Of a stretch of DNA of 64,000 bases, positions 47,604 through 59,087 are shown in pieces. Within the stretch, counting starts at the first letter, position 1; each line of letters starts with the position of its first letter. A program made the translations under genes and the position numbers. Source of the DNA: Sideroxydans sp. (GTDB lineage: Bacteria; Pseudomonadota; Gammaproteobacteria; Burkholderiales; Gallionellaceae); the NCBI GenBank assembly GCA_028707175.1, contig JAQTUV010000004.1, positions 357,951 to 421,950 of the forward strand, written 5' to 3'. A model generated the notes under the pieces. That model was not told the DNA's origin and searched no databases. It worked only from the letters and a program-made list of their open reading frames with translations.

Positions 47604-49112
47604 ATGACTCCTCATCAGCTTCAACTTGAGCTTGGCGACATTAGTAGCTATCCTGCACCCGAAGTTAATTTCAGCAAGAACATAATCTTGAATACAAAAC
47701 TGCGCCCCAGCTTACTCATCGTTGACGACGATCCGCTCATCCGCGACTCGCTGAATTTGGTCTTGTCGGACGAATTCGATATCGTGCTGGGGGAGGATCG
47801 CGAACATGCAATACGCTTAGTACGCGACTTAGCGACCCCACCGCAACTTGCACTAATAGATCTAGGGCTACCGCCCACCCCACATCGCCCGCAAGAGGGG
47901 TTTAAGCTCATCACAGAGTTACTCGCACATTCTCCCCGCATCAAAATCATCACACTTTCAGGCCAGAATGAGGAAAGTAACGCGCGCCACGCACGCACAC
48001 TTGGCGCTTTTGAATTCGTCGCAAAACCTTGCAAACCGGAAGCCATCCGCGCGCAATTACGCGCGGCCCTCTCCGCACAACAAAGCGAACAGCCCTTAGC
48101 CTCCGAAATAGATTCGAATCTAGGCATCATTGGCGAAAGTGCCACTATTCAAGCGCTACGCAGTCAAATCAAGCTGTATGCCAACACTCCCTACCCCGTT
48201 TTAATTCAGGGCGAATCGGGAAGCGGCAAAGAGCTGGTGGCAGTCGCATTGCAGAAATTAAGCGCAAACCCTAAGGCACCATTTATCGCCATCAACTGCG
48301 CTGCAATCGCACAAAATCTCTTGGAGTCCACGCTTTTCGGTCACGCAAAAGGTGCATTCACTGGCGCAACCGTAGCGCAAGTTGGATTCTTTGAGAAAGC
48401 TGAAAATGGCACTCTATTTCTAGACGAGGTTGGTGAATTACCACAAGAGTTGCAATCGAAACTGTTGCGTGTACTTGAAAATGGCGAATATCAACGCGTC
48501 GGCGAAACTTTGACCCGCAAAAGCTCGGCTCGCATCATCGCCGCTACCAATATTGTATTGTCCCAAGCAGTACGCAAGGGGGATTTCCGCGCAGATCTAT
48601 TCCACCGCATGAGCATCTTTACCATCAACGTACCTTCGTTAAACACGATGGGAAAAGACAAGCTGCTACTACTAGACCATTTTCGCGATTTTTATTCGCA
48701 GCAGATGCAGCGGCGCCCATTCACTTTAGATGCATCCGCACAGTCGGCTTGGCTGAACTATCCATTTCCTGGTAATACACGCGAACTGCGCAACATCGTC
48801 ATTCGCCTTGTCACAAAATATCCCGATACAAAAGTCAATGCATCTCAGCTAGACGCAGAACTCGACCCGCAAATTTTCGACACCGATAAACCCGCATCCG
48901 AATCACCCGCAGAAATTAAACGCACGCTGCAACTTGGCGGGTTCAATTTAGATGACATGCTGATGGGCTATACTCAAATATATATTGATGCGGCCATGGA
49001 GATCGCACACGGCAATGTCAGTGAAGCCGCAAAATTGCTTGGTATTGCCCGCACGACGTTATACAGCCGAATGGAAGCCGCCCAAAAACACAAGGCTCAG
49101 CAAACTCAATAG
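47604..49112 (+). CDS. Sigma-54-dependent response regulator
   Basis: The 502-residue protein has a receiver domain with LLIVDDDPLIRDS (D41-D43), phospho-acceptor D86 and K141. An AAA+ domain follows with Walker A GESGSGKE at 203-210 and GAFTGA at 250-255, the loop that contacts sigma-54. A C-terminal HTH lies near 470-495 (SEAAKLLGIARTTLYSRM). No histidine kinase is next to it. It resembles PrsR-like exopolysaccharide regulators, but its position 9 bases before the MSHA-like operon suggests that it controls that operon. Confidence 0.88.
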   Translation: MTPHQLQLELGDISSYPAPEVNFSKNIILNTKLRPSLLIVDDDPLIRDSLNLVLSDEFDIVLGEDREHAIRLVRDLATPPQLALIDLGLPPTPHRPQEGFKLITELLAHSPRIKIITLSGQNEESNARHARTLGAFEFVAKPCKPEAIRAQLRAALSAQQSEQPLASEIDSNLGIIGESATIQALRSQIKLYANTPYPVLIQGESGSGKELVAVALQKLSANPKAPFIAINCAAIAQNLLESTLFGHAKGAFTGATVAQVGFFEKAENGTLFLDEVGELPQELQSKLLRVLENGEYQRVGETLTRKSSARIIAATNIVLSQAVRKGDFRADLFHRMSIFTINVPSLNTMGKDKLLLLDHFRDFYSQQMQRRPFTLDASAQSAWLNYPFPGNTRELRNIVIRLVTKYPDTKVNASQLDAELDPQIFDTDKPASESPAEIKRTLQLGGFNLDDMLMGYTQIYIDAAMEIAHGNVSEAAKLLGIARTTLYSRMEAAQKHKAQQTQ

Positions 49113-49121
49113 AGGATTTTG

Positions 49122-50687
<1,566 letters not shown>

Positions 50688-50779
50688 CCTGCTGAAACAA
50701 AAAATAATAAGCCATACAAGCGGTTGCCTCAGACGCATATTTGGTGTTACCTTTCGTCCAAATTATTGGGGGATGATGA

Positions 50780-52522
50780 ATGAAGTTACGCTACGCAATC
50801 GTGTTGGCAGGGTGTGGTGTTCTTGCCGCCTGCAGCTCTGCGCCTATTCAACCGTCTAGCAAACATATTCAGCAACCCGCCGATACTGCATCCCAAACCA
50901 CAGGCGTAATACCTCAAACCAGTAAAAACGCCATTGTTCTCCCCCCGCCTTCTCCCGCCGCAAAGGTAGAAACCTACAGCGTAGTGGTCACCAACCTGCC
51001 GGCACGGGACATCTTGTTTGCATTGGCCCGCGATGCAAAAATCAATATCGACATTCACCCCGGCATCGAAGGTGAAGTCACCATCAACGCCATTAACCAA
51101 ACGTTGCCGCAAATCTTAGACCGCATCTCCAAACAAGTTGATATGCGCTATGAATTGAGCAACAACAATTTGGCCGTGATGCCCGACAGTCCTTATTTGA
51201 AAAACTACAAAATCGATTACGTCAACATGACGCGCGATGCTGATGGTGGCATTGCCAGTACCAATCAGATTGGCGGCACTGGGACAAACAGCTCTCAACT
51301 ATCTATCAAAAACACTTCAAAGAATCATTTCTGGGAAACCTTAGTCAAAAACATCACGGACCTATTACGTGAAACCGACAAAATTTTGCCGGAAGGTTCT
51401 AGCGAAACCGTCGTCCAGCAAAATACCAGCAACACAAACTCTCCCGCAAACAAGCAAGGGAGTAAGAAAACCAAGACAGAAGCTGAGGCTGCCCAGGCGA
51501 CTGCCACTGTGGAGGGCGAAGGCACGACTGTCACGCGCCGTAACACCTTCCGTGAAGCCGCATCTGTCATTTCCAACCCCGAAGCTGGCATCATCTCGGT
51601 GCGCGCCACCAGCAAGCAGCACGAAAAAATTCAAGAGTTCATCACTCAAGTCATGCGCACCACGCGCCGCCAAGTACTTATTGAAGCCACCATCGCTGAA
51701 GTTCGCTTGAACAGCAACTATCAACAAGGGATCAACTGGGGAAACTTGCGGCTCGGATCTAAAGGACTAACCGTCTCGCAACAAGGCTCCGCCGGTCTTT
51801 CCGCCAGCAACACTGGCAGCATGCTGGTTCTCAACTACGTCAATCCATCGACAGCCATTGGCAGTCTGAGCGCAAATGTTTCGTTGCTTGAATCATTTGG
51901 TGATGTGAAGGTGCTATCTAGCCCCAAGATCAGCGTCATGAACAATCAAACTGCAATACTGCGCGTAGTGGACAATTTGGTTTATTTCACAATGGACGTT
52001 CAGATTACCGCAGCCTCAAATAATGGTGCGGCCAGTACTACATACACATCCAATCTAAAGACTGCCCCTGTTGGCTTCACGATGAGCGTCACACCGCAGA
52101 TCAATGATGCGGATACGGTGTTACTCAACCTACGTCCGTCCATCACAAGACTGCTCGGCTATATCAACGACCCCAATCCAGCGCTTGCAAGCGCTGGGGT
52201 AACAAGCCGCGTGCCGCAACTACAAACGCGCGAGATGGAGTCCATGCTCAAATTGGAAAACAACCAGATCGCCATTATGGGCGGCCTGATGCAAGACGAC
52301 ATCAACAACCAAACCGATAGCGTTCCTGGTTTAAGCGGCTTACCCTTTGCCGGCGAAATATTTAAAAATCGAAATAACACCAAGACCAAAACAGAGCTTG
52401 TCATTTTCCTGCGTCCAGTCGTCATCAAAGACGCCAGCATCAATGGCGACTACGCAAATTTCCGCGACACAGTGCCAAATGAAAATTATCTCAAGCCTGA
52501 AAGTGAGAAAGGCCAGCAATGA
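50780..52522 (+). CDS. MshL-like secretin lipoprotein
   Basis: The 580-residue protein has a lipoprotein signal with lipobox LAAC (C18). A secretin/TonB short N-terminal domain lies around residues 55-150. A Ser/Thr-rich linker is at about 215-255 and a secretin C-terminal domain (LLESFGDVKVLSSPKISVMN, then NNQIAIMGGLMQDD) ends the protein. It should form the outer-membrane ring. The family match is to MshL of MSHA pili. GGGGGATGATGA sits at the start; the 92-base gap from the mshM-like gene is the widest in the operon and could hold an internal promoter. Confidence 0.9.
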   Translation: MKLRYAIVLAGCGVLAACSSAPIQPSSKHIQQPADTASQTTGVIPQTSKNAIVLPPPSPAAKVETYSVVVTNLPARDILFALARDAKINIDIHPGIEGEVTINAINQTLPQILDRISKQVDMRYELSNNNLAVMPDSPYLKNYKIDYVNMTRDADGGIASTNQIGGTGTNSSQLSIKNTSKNHFWETLVKNITDLLRETDKILPEGSSETVVQQNTSNTNSPANKQGSKKTKTEAEAAQATATVEGEGTTVTRRNTFREAASVISNPEAGIISVRATSKQHEKIQEFITQVMRTTRRQVLIEATIAEVRLNSNYQQGINWGNLRLGSKGLTVSQQGSAGLSASNTGSMLVLNYVNPSTAIGSLSANVSLLESFGDVKVLSSPKISVMNNQTAILRVVDNLVYFTMDVQITAASNNGAASTTYTSNLKTAPVGFTMSVTPQINDADTVLLNLRPSITRLLGYINDPNPALASAGVTSRVPQLQTREMESMLKLENNQIAIMGGLMQDDINNQTDSVPGLSGLPFAGEIFKNRNNTKTKTELVIFLRPVVIKDASINGDYANFRDTVPNENYLKPESEKGQQ

Positions 52523-53664
52523 GCCTGTTATTGGATGCCATGAAAAAGGCGGGCGGGAAGGTACGTGGCCACTCGGAAAATTCCTCAACTCCTTCACAAG
52601 TCGCCAGTGTAACTACAGATAGCGCCTCCTCCCCTTCACGCGCTGCCAGTGAAAACTTATTTTCAGTAAAAAAGAAGAAGCCCACGCCTCGCATTAGATG
52701 GACATTAGGACTTGTTCCTTCCACGCTGTTGATTTGCAGCGTAATCGGTACTGGATATGGGTATTATGTTTGGCGCGAAATCACTCCGCCTGAACAGCCT
52801 GAAATCATCGCCCAACCCTCACCACCACCTACCCCCATCTCAACACCAGAGCCCGCACCACTTCCACAATTAGTTGCCGCGATACCCCCCGCCGAACACA
52901 CACTGGCCGCGCAAGCTATCGCTCAGGAAGAGCCCCAAGAAGTGAGCAACAAAAATGTCGTGCCAAAAAACACACCGCGCGAAACCACTAAATCTCGTCA
53001 GCGCCACCTTGATAATGAAAAACCCAACAGCAACACCAATAGAGGTGTTCCTCCACGCCAGCCCGTATCATTCAGGCTTCAACAAGACGTGGATAGTTTG
53101 ATGCCGGTTCTGCAGGATGCTTATCAAGCATATCAGCGCGGTGATTACGCTACTGCAGCACAAGGGTACCGCAATGCACTTAAAAGAGATGGCAGCAATC
53201 GTGACGCCTTGCTAGGCTTGGGTGCTATTGCACAACAGCAAAAACAAGATCAAACCGCACAGCACTATTTCCGCCAAGTGCTACAACTGAACCCTCGCGA
53301 TGCGGTTGCATTAGGCGCGATGTCGGCTTACAACAATAGCAATGAGACGGATACTGAAAGCCAATTGAAGCAATCCTTAAGCGAGCAACCACGCTCAAGC
53401 GCATTAAACTATGCGCTTGGCAATGTGTATGCGGATCAATCTCGCTGGGCTGAGGCTCAACAGGCCTACTTCAACGCACATATGATTGAGCCCTCGAATG
53501 CACAGTTCACTTACAATCTCGCGGTTAGCCTAGACCATCTAGGCCAACGCAAAGTAGCTGCGCAGTTCTATCAACAAGCACTGCAACTGGACACATCAAA
53601 TAATGCGGGCTTCAATCACGCACAAGTTCAGCAACGCCTCAATGAGCTAACACCTAATCCTTAA
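52519..53664 (+). CDS. MshN-like TPR protein
   Basis: The 381-residue protein has a cytoplasmic N-terminus of about 55 residues, a membrane helix (LGLVPSTLLICSVIGTGYGY), a proline-rich linker and C-terminal TPR repeats (GDYATAAQGYRNALKRDGSN, DQTAQHYFRQVLQLNPRDAV and more). This matches MshN, a scaffold of MSHA pili. It overlaps the secretin gene by 4 bases. Confidence 0.85.
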   Translation: MSLLLDAMKKAGGKVRGHSENSSTPSQVASVTTDSASSPSRAASENLFSVKKKKPTPRIRWTLGLVPSTLLICSVIGTGYGYYVWREITPPEQPEIIAQPSPPPTPISTPEPAPLPQLVAAIPPAEHTLAAQAIAQEEPQEVSNKNVVPKNTPRETTKSRQRHLDNEKPNSNTNRGVPPRQPVSFRLQQDVDSLMPVLQDAYQAYQRGDYATAAQGYRNALKRDGSNRDALLGLGAIAQQQKQDQTAQHYFRQVLQLNPRDAVALGAMSAYNNSNETDTESQLKQSLSEQPRSSALNYALGNVYADQSRWAEAQQAYFNAHMIEPSNAQFTYNLAVSLDHLGQRKVAAQFYQQALQLDTSNNAGFNHAQVQQRLNELTPNP

Positions 53665-53672
53665 GGACAACG

Positions 53673-55379
53673 ATGGCAGCGCCGCACCAACAGATACAAC
53701 AACCCATCGGACAACTCCTTATCTCGAAGGGTGTGATCAGCGAAGACCAGCTGCGTATCGCCACGCAGGAACAAAGTAAAACGCCGCAACCGCTGGGGCG
53801 GTTACTGGTACGCCTCGGATTTTTATCTGAAGCCACCATTCGAGATGTCTTGTCGGAGAACCTGGGACAAGAGAGTGTCGACCTAGCGACTGTCATTGTC
53901 GATTCTGCTGCAGTGCAGATGATTCCCAAAGAGGTCGCACGCCGCTATCTCCTCGTCCCCCTATCCGTTGATTTAGCCAACAAAAACCTAACGCTCGCTA
54001 TTGCCGATCCAGACAACATCATCGCGCTCGACCAGGTGCGCGCATTGTTGCGTGACGAATATCGCCTCATCACCCTATTGGCGAGCGAATCCGACATCCT
54101 GCGTGCCATCGACCAATACTACGGATTTGAGCTTTCAATCGACGGCATTCTGCATGAGATTGAGCCTGGCGAAATTGAGAATCAATCGCTCCAACAAGGC
54201 GTCAATGAATTTAGCCAACCCGTTGTTCGGCTGATTGACGCCCTGCTCACCGAAGCCGTCCAGCAAGGTGCGTCAGACATTCACTTTGAACCCGAAAACA
54301 GTTTCCTCCGGATTCGTTATCGTGTTGACGGTGTACTGCGCCAAGTACGCAGCTTGCACAAGAGTTTCTGGCCCGCAATGGTGGTTCGCATGAAAGTGAT
54401 GAGCGGCATGAACATTGCCGAAACGCGCGCACCGCAAGACGGGCGTATCTCGTTGCGTCTGTCTGGCCGCCCGATCGACTTCCGTGTCGCATCGCACCCA
54501 ACCACCTATGGCGAGAATCTGGTTCTCCGCATTCTGGATCGTCAAAAAGGCCTTGTGCCTGTCAACCAGATCGGTCTTGATGAAGCGGCGCTTTCAACGT
54601 TACTGTCCATCATCTCCAAGCCGGAAGGCATCGTACTCGTGACAGGGCCAACGGGTAGCGGTAAAACCACCACGCTGTATTCGGTGTTGAATCATGTGAA
54701 CACCGAGTCGGTCAACATCATGACATTGGAAGATCCAGTCGAATACCCGATTCCACTGATTCGGCAAAGCTCAGTGAATGAAGCTGCGAAGCTCGACTTC
54801 GCCAGCGGTATCCGCTCTTTGATGCGCCAAGACCCAGACATCATCCTTGTCGGTGAAATTCGCGACCACGCAACGGCAGAAATGGCGTTCCGCGCAGCGA
54901 TGACCGGACACCAAGTCTACTCAACATTGCACACCAACTCTGCAGTCGGCGCCATTCCACGTCTGTTGGACATCGGCATCTTGCCCGACATCTTAGCCGG
55001 CAACATCATCGGTATCGTCGCGCAACGTCTAATTCGCAAGTTGTGCAAGCATTGCAAATACCCCTATCAACCCGACCAAGCAGAACGCAAGCTATTAGGA
55101 TTGATGCACAACGAAGAGGTGACACTTTATCGCGCTGCTGGCTGCGAAATTTGTCATCACCAAGGCTACACAGGACGCCAAGCGATCATGGAAATCTTAA
55201 AGATCGACTCCGACTTGGACGATTTGATCGCACGCCGCGCCAGCATCCGCGACATCAAACATGCCGCACTTGAGAATGGCTTCCGCCCATTAGCACAGGA
55301 CGGTATTCGTCGTATCGTGCAAGGCATCACATCGATTGCCGAAGTCTCGCGCGTTGTCGACTTGTCAGACCGTCATTAA
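53673..55379 (+). CDS. MshE-like GspE-family assembly ATPase
   Basis: The 568-residue protein has a duplicated MshEN motif (PIGQLLISKG at 11-20, PLGRLLVRLG at 40-49). The ATPase core has Walker A GPTGSGKT at 325-332, the Asp box and Walker B RQDPDIILVGEIRD at 385-398, and zinc cysteines C458, C461, C491, C494. It powers pilus or pseudopilus assembly. Known MshE proteins bind c-di-GMP through these repeats, but both copies here have Pro in place of the first Arg, so binding is uncertain. Confidence 0.93.
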   Translation: MAAPHQQIQQPIGQLLISKGVISEDQLRIATQEQSKTPQPLGRLLVRLGFLSEATIRDVLSENLGQESVDLATVIVDSAAVQMIPKEVARRYLLVPLSVDLANKNLTLAIADPDNIIALDQVRALLRDEYRLITLLASESDILRAIDQYYGFELSIDGILHEIEPGEIENQSLQQGVNEFSQPVVRLIDALLTEAVQQGASDIHFEPENSFLRIRYRVDGVLRQVRSLHKSFWPAMVVRMKVMSGMNIAETRAPQDGRISLRLSGRPIDFRVASHPTTYGENLVLRILDRQKGLVPVNQIGLDEAALSTLLSIISKPEGIVLVTGPTGSGKTTTLYSVLNHVNTESVNIMTLEDPVEYPIPLIRQSSVNEAAKLDFASGIRSLMRQDPDIILVGEIRDHATAEMAFRAAMTGHQVYSTLHTNSAVGAIPRLLDIGILPDILAGNIIGIVAQRLIRKLCKHCKYPYQPDQAERKLLGLMHNEEVTLYRAAGCEICHHQGYTGRQAIMEILKIDSDLDDLIARRASIRDIKHAALENGFRPLAQDGIRRIVQGITSIAEVSRVVDLSDRH

Positions 55380-55390
55380 AGAAAAACAAA

Positions 55391-56593
55391 ATGGCGCTCT
55401 ATTCCTACAAAGCGATCGACAGCAACGGAAAGACCATCAAAGGCTTGCAGGATGCGGCCAATCTAGTTGACTTAGAAATGCGCCTCAAGCGCAATGGCAT
55501 CGACCTCATCAACGGCAAAGAAGAGGAAGAAAAATCCTCTTTCGGCGCAACCAAGATCAAGCGCATCGACCTCATCACCTTCTTCTTTAACCTAGAACAA
55601 CTCACCCGCGCAGGTGTCCCATTGTTGGAATGCCTAGCCGATTTGCGCGACACCATGGAAGAACCCACTTTCCGCGAAATCATCGCGAGCATGGTGGAAG
55701 CCATTGAGAACGGCAAGCAACTCTCTCAAGCAATGGCGATGCACCCTAACGCCTTCGACAAGATCACCACCAACCTCACCAAATCTGGCGAGGACAGCGG
55801 ACGATTAGTCCAAGTATTCGGGCATCTGACAGAGTCGTTGAAATGGCAAGATGAGATGGCCTCACAAACCAAGAATATGATGATCTACCCGCTGTTCGTC
55901 GGCACGATCGTATTGGGTATCACCTTCTTCTTGATGATCTATCTCGTGCCGCAATTGGTAGGCTTTATCAAAGGGATGGGACAGGAAATCCCGATTCAAA
56001 CACGCATGCTGCTTGCCACCAGCAACTTCTTCGTCAACTATTGGTACGTCATTTTATTGACACCCCCCGCCCTAATCGCATCATACAAAGTCGCACTACT
56101 CACTTCGCCCGGATTGCAATATCACGTGGACAACCTTAAATTGAACATCTGGCCCACAGGCCCCATCCTGCGCAAGATTATTCTGGCGCGCTTTGCGAAC
56201 ACCTTCGCCATGATGTACAGCTCAGGCATCACAATCATGGATTGCCTTGCCAACTCACGCGACCTCGTTGACAACCAAGTGATCGCACAAAGTCTGCAAA
56301 ACGTCATGCGCGAAATCGAATCTGGCAAAAATCTGACACAAAGTTTCCAACAGACCGGCATCTTTCCGCCGCTTGTAGTGCGCATGCTCAAAGTGGGGGA
56401 AGCCACCGGACAACTCGACCAAGCTCTACTGAACGTCAGTTATTTCTATGACCGCGACGTAAAAGACTCGATCAAAAAAGTACAGGTGATGATTGAACCC
56501 ACGATGACTATCATCTTGGGGGTATTACTTGGCTGGGTGATGCTCTCCGTGCTCTCGCCCATCTACGACATCATCGGCAAGGTGAAACTCTAA
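55391..56593 (+). CDS. MshG-like GspF-family platform protein
   Basis: The 400-residue protein is a GspF/PilC inner-membrane platform with two T2SSF domains. Three membrane segments lie near 170-195, 220-240 and 370-395. Typical motifs are FFNLEQLTRAGVPLLECLAD in the first domain and NTFAMMYSSGITIMDCLANS in the second. It works with the adjacent ATPase to extract and polymerise prepilins. It follows the ATPase by 11 bases. Confidence 0.93.
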   Translation: MALYSYKAIDSNGKTIKGLQDAANLVDLEMRLKRNGIDLINGKEEEEKSSFGATKIKRIDLITFFFNLEQLTRAGVPLLECLADLRDTMEEPTFREIIASMVEAIENGKQLSQAMAMHPNAFDKITTNLTKSGEDSGRLVQVFGHLTESLKWQDEMASQTKNMMIYPLFVGTIVLGITFFLMIYLVPQLVGFIKGMGQEIPIQTRMLLATSNFFVNYWYVILLTPPALIASYKVALLTSPGLQYHVDNLKLNIWPTGPILRKIILARFANTFAMMYSSGITIMDCLANSRDLVDNQVIAQSLQNVMREIESGKNLTQSFQQTGIFPPLVVRMLKVGEATGQLDQALLNVSYFYDRDVKDSIKKVQVMIEPTMTIILGVLLGWVMLSVLSPIYDIIGKVKL

Positions 56594-58074
56594 TGAAAAG
56601 CAATCTGCTATTTCTAAGTGTTGATTCTTTCCAAGCGTATACGTGGAAAGGCAATAAGCTAGAAGTTGCACGGCACTTTTCAAATGATGCGGATGGCCGC
56701 GAACAATTCTTCGCCTATCTCGAACACCATCTACACCCGACCTATCTGCTGGTTGACATGATTGAAGAAGACTTCCACATGGAAACCATTCCTCATCTAT
56801 TCGGCCCCAGTCGCAAAGCATTATTACAGCGCAAATTTGAACAGTATTACCGTAGCACACCATTCCGTCAGGCACGTTTCTTAAGACGCCATGAAGATGG
56901 TCGCCGTGACGATGAATATCTACTTTCTGCACTCACCAACCCACAACGCATCACCCCTTGGCTGGATGCTCTACTCGCACGACATACACCTATCGTAGGC
57001 ATCTATTCCGTCCCTATCATCAGTGGCGCATTACTCAAAGGCATCTCTGATGGACACGCGATGTTGCTCACATGGGAAAAAGATGCAGGCTTAAGACAAA
57101 CCTACTTCAACCACAAACGGCTGCAGTTCTCCCGCTTAATTCCCGCCAGTCAAAACGGCACATTCAGCGCCTCTGTCGTCGCAGAAACCCCACGCACACA
57201 GCAATACCTGAAGAGCTTGTCTCTCCCGCCACAAGGTGAAGAATTAGAAGTATTCGTCATTTGCCACGCCAATGAACGTGCTGAATTTCAAGCCGCATTA
57301 AGCGAAGAAAATGGCCTTAAATACAATTTTATTGATATCGAAGCGCTCGCAAAAAAACGGCGTTGCAACTTCAACTTTCAAGACTCAGATGCCACACCGC
57401 TTTTACTTCATCGCCTAGCGACCAAGCCGCCTTCGACTCACTATGCCACCCCAGAGCACACTCACTTCAAAATGTTGTGGAGCATGCGGCGCATCCTCAA
57501 CCTACTATCGGTTGGTGCCGTTTTCTCTGGGCTCGTGTGGAGTTCGCTTTCCTTTATTCAGGCGCAAGATTTAATTAACGAGACAGACCCGCTCAGTTCA
57601 CAATCAACGCGTATCACACGGCAAATTCAAGAGACCCAGCAAAGCTTCAGCAACACCACTGTTCCTGCTGCAGACATGAAAAGCGCCGTGTTACTTGCAC
57701 GTAACCTCTCACAATACTCACCGCCCGTTCACGACATCTTGTACGAACTTAGCGCGGTGATGGATAGTCACCCACGTATCGCGCTCACCCAAGTCGCTTG
57801 GCAAACAAGCGCCGCAGATGCTGCACCATCCGCTTTCCCTGCACAAGTGATCGACTTTGATGGCGAGTTACTTGATTTTGGGAATGACGCTCGACAAGCG
57901 CTCGACTACCTCGACCGTTTCCAAAAAGCCCTCTCGCAGCGCGGCTACACTGTCAGTGTCGTCACCGTGCCGTTTGACGTCAGCTCAGGTGGAAGCATCA
58001 GCGACAACATCGCCACAACAGAAAACAAGCGCGCCCTATTCAAGCTAAAAATTATCTGGAGGCACATGACATGA
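56593..58074 (+). CDS. MshI/PilM-PilN-like assembly protein
   Basis: The 493-residue protein has an actin-like (PilM type) N-terminal region of about 300 residues, a membrane helix at about 302-320 (LLSVGAVFSGLVWSSLSFI), and a PilN-like periplasmic coiled-coil tail. The fusion of both parts fits MshI. It contains no clear ATP-binding motif that I can point to. It overlaps the platform gene by one base and mshJ-like by 4 bases, all signs of coupled translation. Confidence 0.75.
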   Translation: MKSNLLFLSVDSFQAYTWKGNKLEVARHFSNDADGREQFFAYLEHHLHPTYLLVDMIEEDFHMETIPHLFGPSRKALLQRKFEQYYRSTPFRQARFLRRHEDGRRDDEYLLSALTNPQRITPWLDALLARHTPIVGIYSVPIISGALLKGISDGHAMLLTWEKDAGLRQTYFNHKRLQFSRLIPASQNGTFSASVVAETPRTQQYLKSLSLPPQGEELEVFVICHANERAEFQAALSEENGLKYNFIDIEALAKKRRCNFNFQDSDATPLLLHRLATKPPSTHYATPEHTHFKMLWSMRRILNLLSVGAVFSGLVWSSLSFIQAQDLINETDPLSSQSTRITRQIQETQQSFSNTTVPAADMKSAVLLARNLSQYSPPVHDILYELSAVMDSHPRIALTQVAWQTSAADAAPSAFPAQVIDFDGELLDFGNDARQALDYLDRFQKALSQRGYTVSVVTVPFDVSSGGSISDNIATTENKRALFKLKIIWRHMT

Positions 58075-58658
58075 AGTTTTCAGCCTCCGATCTGCCAGAC
58101 ATCAAATGGAATCTGCTCGCACTCATCTTGAGCGCGTTATTCGCCTTTGCACTCATCAACTACGCCATCGGCTATCAACAACAAGCAGCGCTAGATCTAA
58201 ACAGCGCCCAGCAACAACTTACCGACGCACGAAAACAACTGATATCAGCCAAAAACGATGCTGAAAATATGGCCACCTATCAACTAGAGTACGAAGCACT
58301 TGAGACCCAAAAAGTCATCGGCAATGAGCAACGACTCGACTGGATCGAAAACCTAGAGAAAATTCGCAAAAAGAAACTCGTCCTTGATTTCAAGTACACC
58401 ATCGGCCCACAACAAGCTTATGTTCCTAACCCTCCCTTAGACACGGGTGGATTCGCACTGAACATTAGCCCTATGTCGTTACAGATAGAGCTGTTACACG
58501 AAGAACAACTACAAAGGCTATTCACCGCCTTCCAAAATGAAATGCAAGGATGGTTCATCCTAGAACGCTGCACACTCAGCGGCGGTAACACCAGCCAAGA
58601 TCCCACAGCCCCGCTTAAAGCAGAATGCAGTGGCGGCTGGATCACCCTCAAAAAGTAG
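58071..58658 (+). CDS. MshJ/PilO-like protein
   Basis: The 195-residue protein has one membrane helix near the N-terminus (LLALILSALFAFALINYAIG), a coiled coil, and a C-terminal domain of PilO/MshJ type. PilO partners with PilN in the inner-membrane alignment complex. The name rests mainly on position between mshI-like and mshK-like genes and on the domain layout, as sequence identity in this family is low. Confidence 0.75.
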   Translation: MKFSASDLPDIKWNLLALILSALFAFALINYAIGYQQQAALDLNSAQQQLTDARKQLISAKNDAENMATYQLEYEALETQKVIGNEQRLDWIENLEKIRKKKLVLDFKYTIGPQQAYVPNPPLDTGGFALNISPMSLQIELLHEEQLQRLFTAFQNEMQGWFILERCTLSGGNTSQDPTAPLKAECSGGWITLKK

Positions 58659-58667
58659 AGGCACACC

Positions 58668-59084
58668 ATGCACACTCTCTTCTTGATATTTGCACTCAGC
58701 AGTTATTCGGCACTCACCCAAGCCGATGAATTAGGTCGCCTGTTCTACAGCCCGAAACAACGTGCACAACTTGAAGCGCAACTCGCTAACGCCAATAACG
58801 CAAAAGCCGTAGGACAAGATTCCATCATGGTGAACGGCGTGATTCAAAAACACGGAGGCAACCGCATCATCTGGATCAATGGTCAGGCTCAGCCAGCAGT
58901 TAAAGGAAATGATAGTGCGCCGGGAGACATCTCTATTGCCGTACCGGGAAAATCGCAACCTGTACAGGTGAAGGTGGGACAGCGGTTGCTGATCGATCAG
59001 CCCCATCAACAAACAGAGCCAGGTGCACCAACACCTCCTACAAAATCAAATACTGCGCAAACAAATACAGATGAGGGGAACTGA
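58668..59084 (+). CDS. MshK-like periplasmic protein
   Basis: The 138-residue protein has an N-terminal signal (about 1-19, cut near QAD) and the pattern LGRLFYSPKQRAQLEAQL. It then has MVNGVIQKHGGNRIIWINGQ, seen in small proteins coded in pilus operons. It is probably the MshK/PilP-like link between the inner complex and the secretin. It ends in a Thr/Asn-rich tail. Ribosome sites AGAGG and similar precede the ATG. Confidence 0.65.
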   Translation: MHTLFLIFALSSYSALTQADELGRLFYSPKQRAQLEAQLANANNAKAVGQDSIMVNGVIQKHGGNRIIWINGQAQPAVKGNDSAPGDISIAVPGKSQPVQVKVGQRLLIDQPHQQTEPGAPTPPTKSNTAQTNTDEGN

Positions 59085-59087
59085 ATC

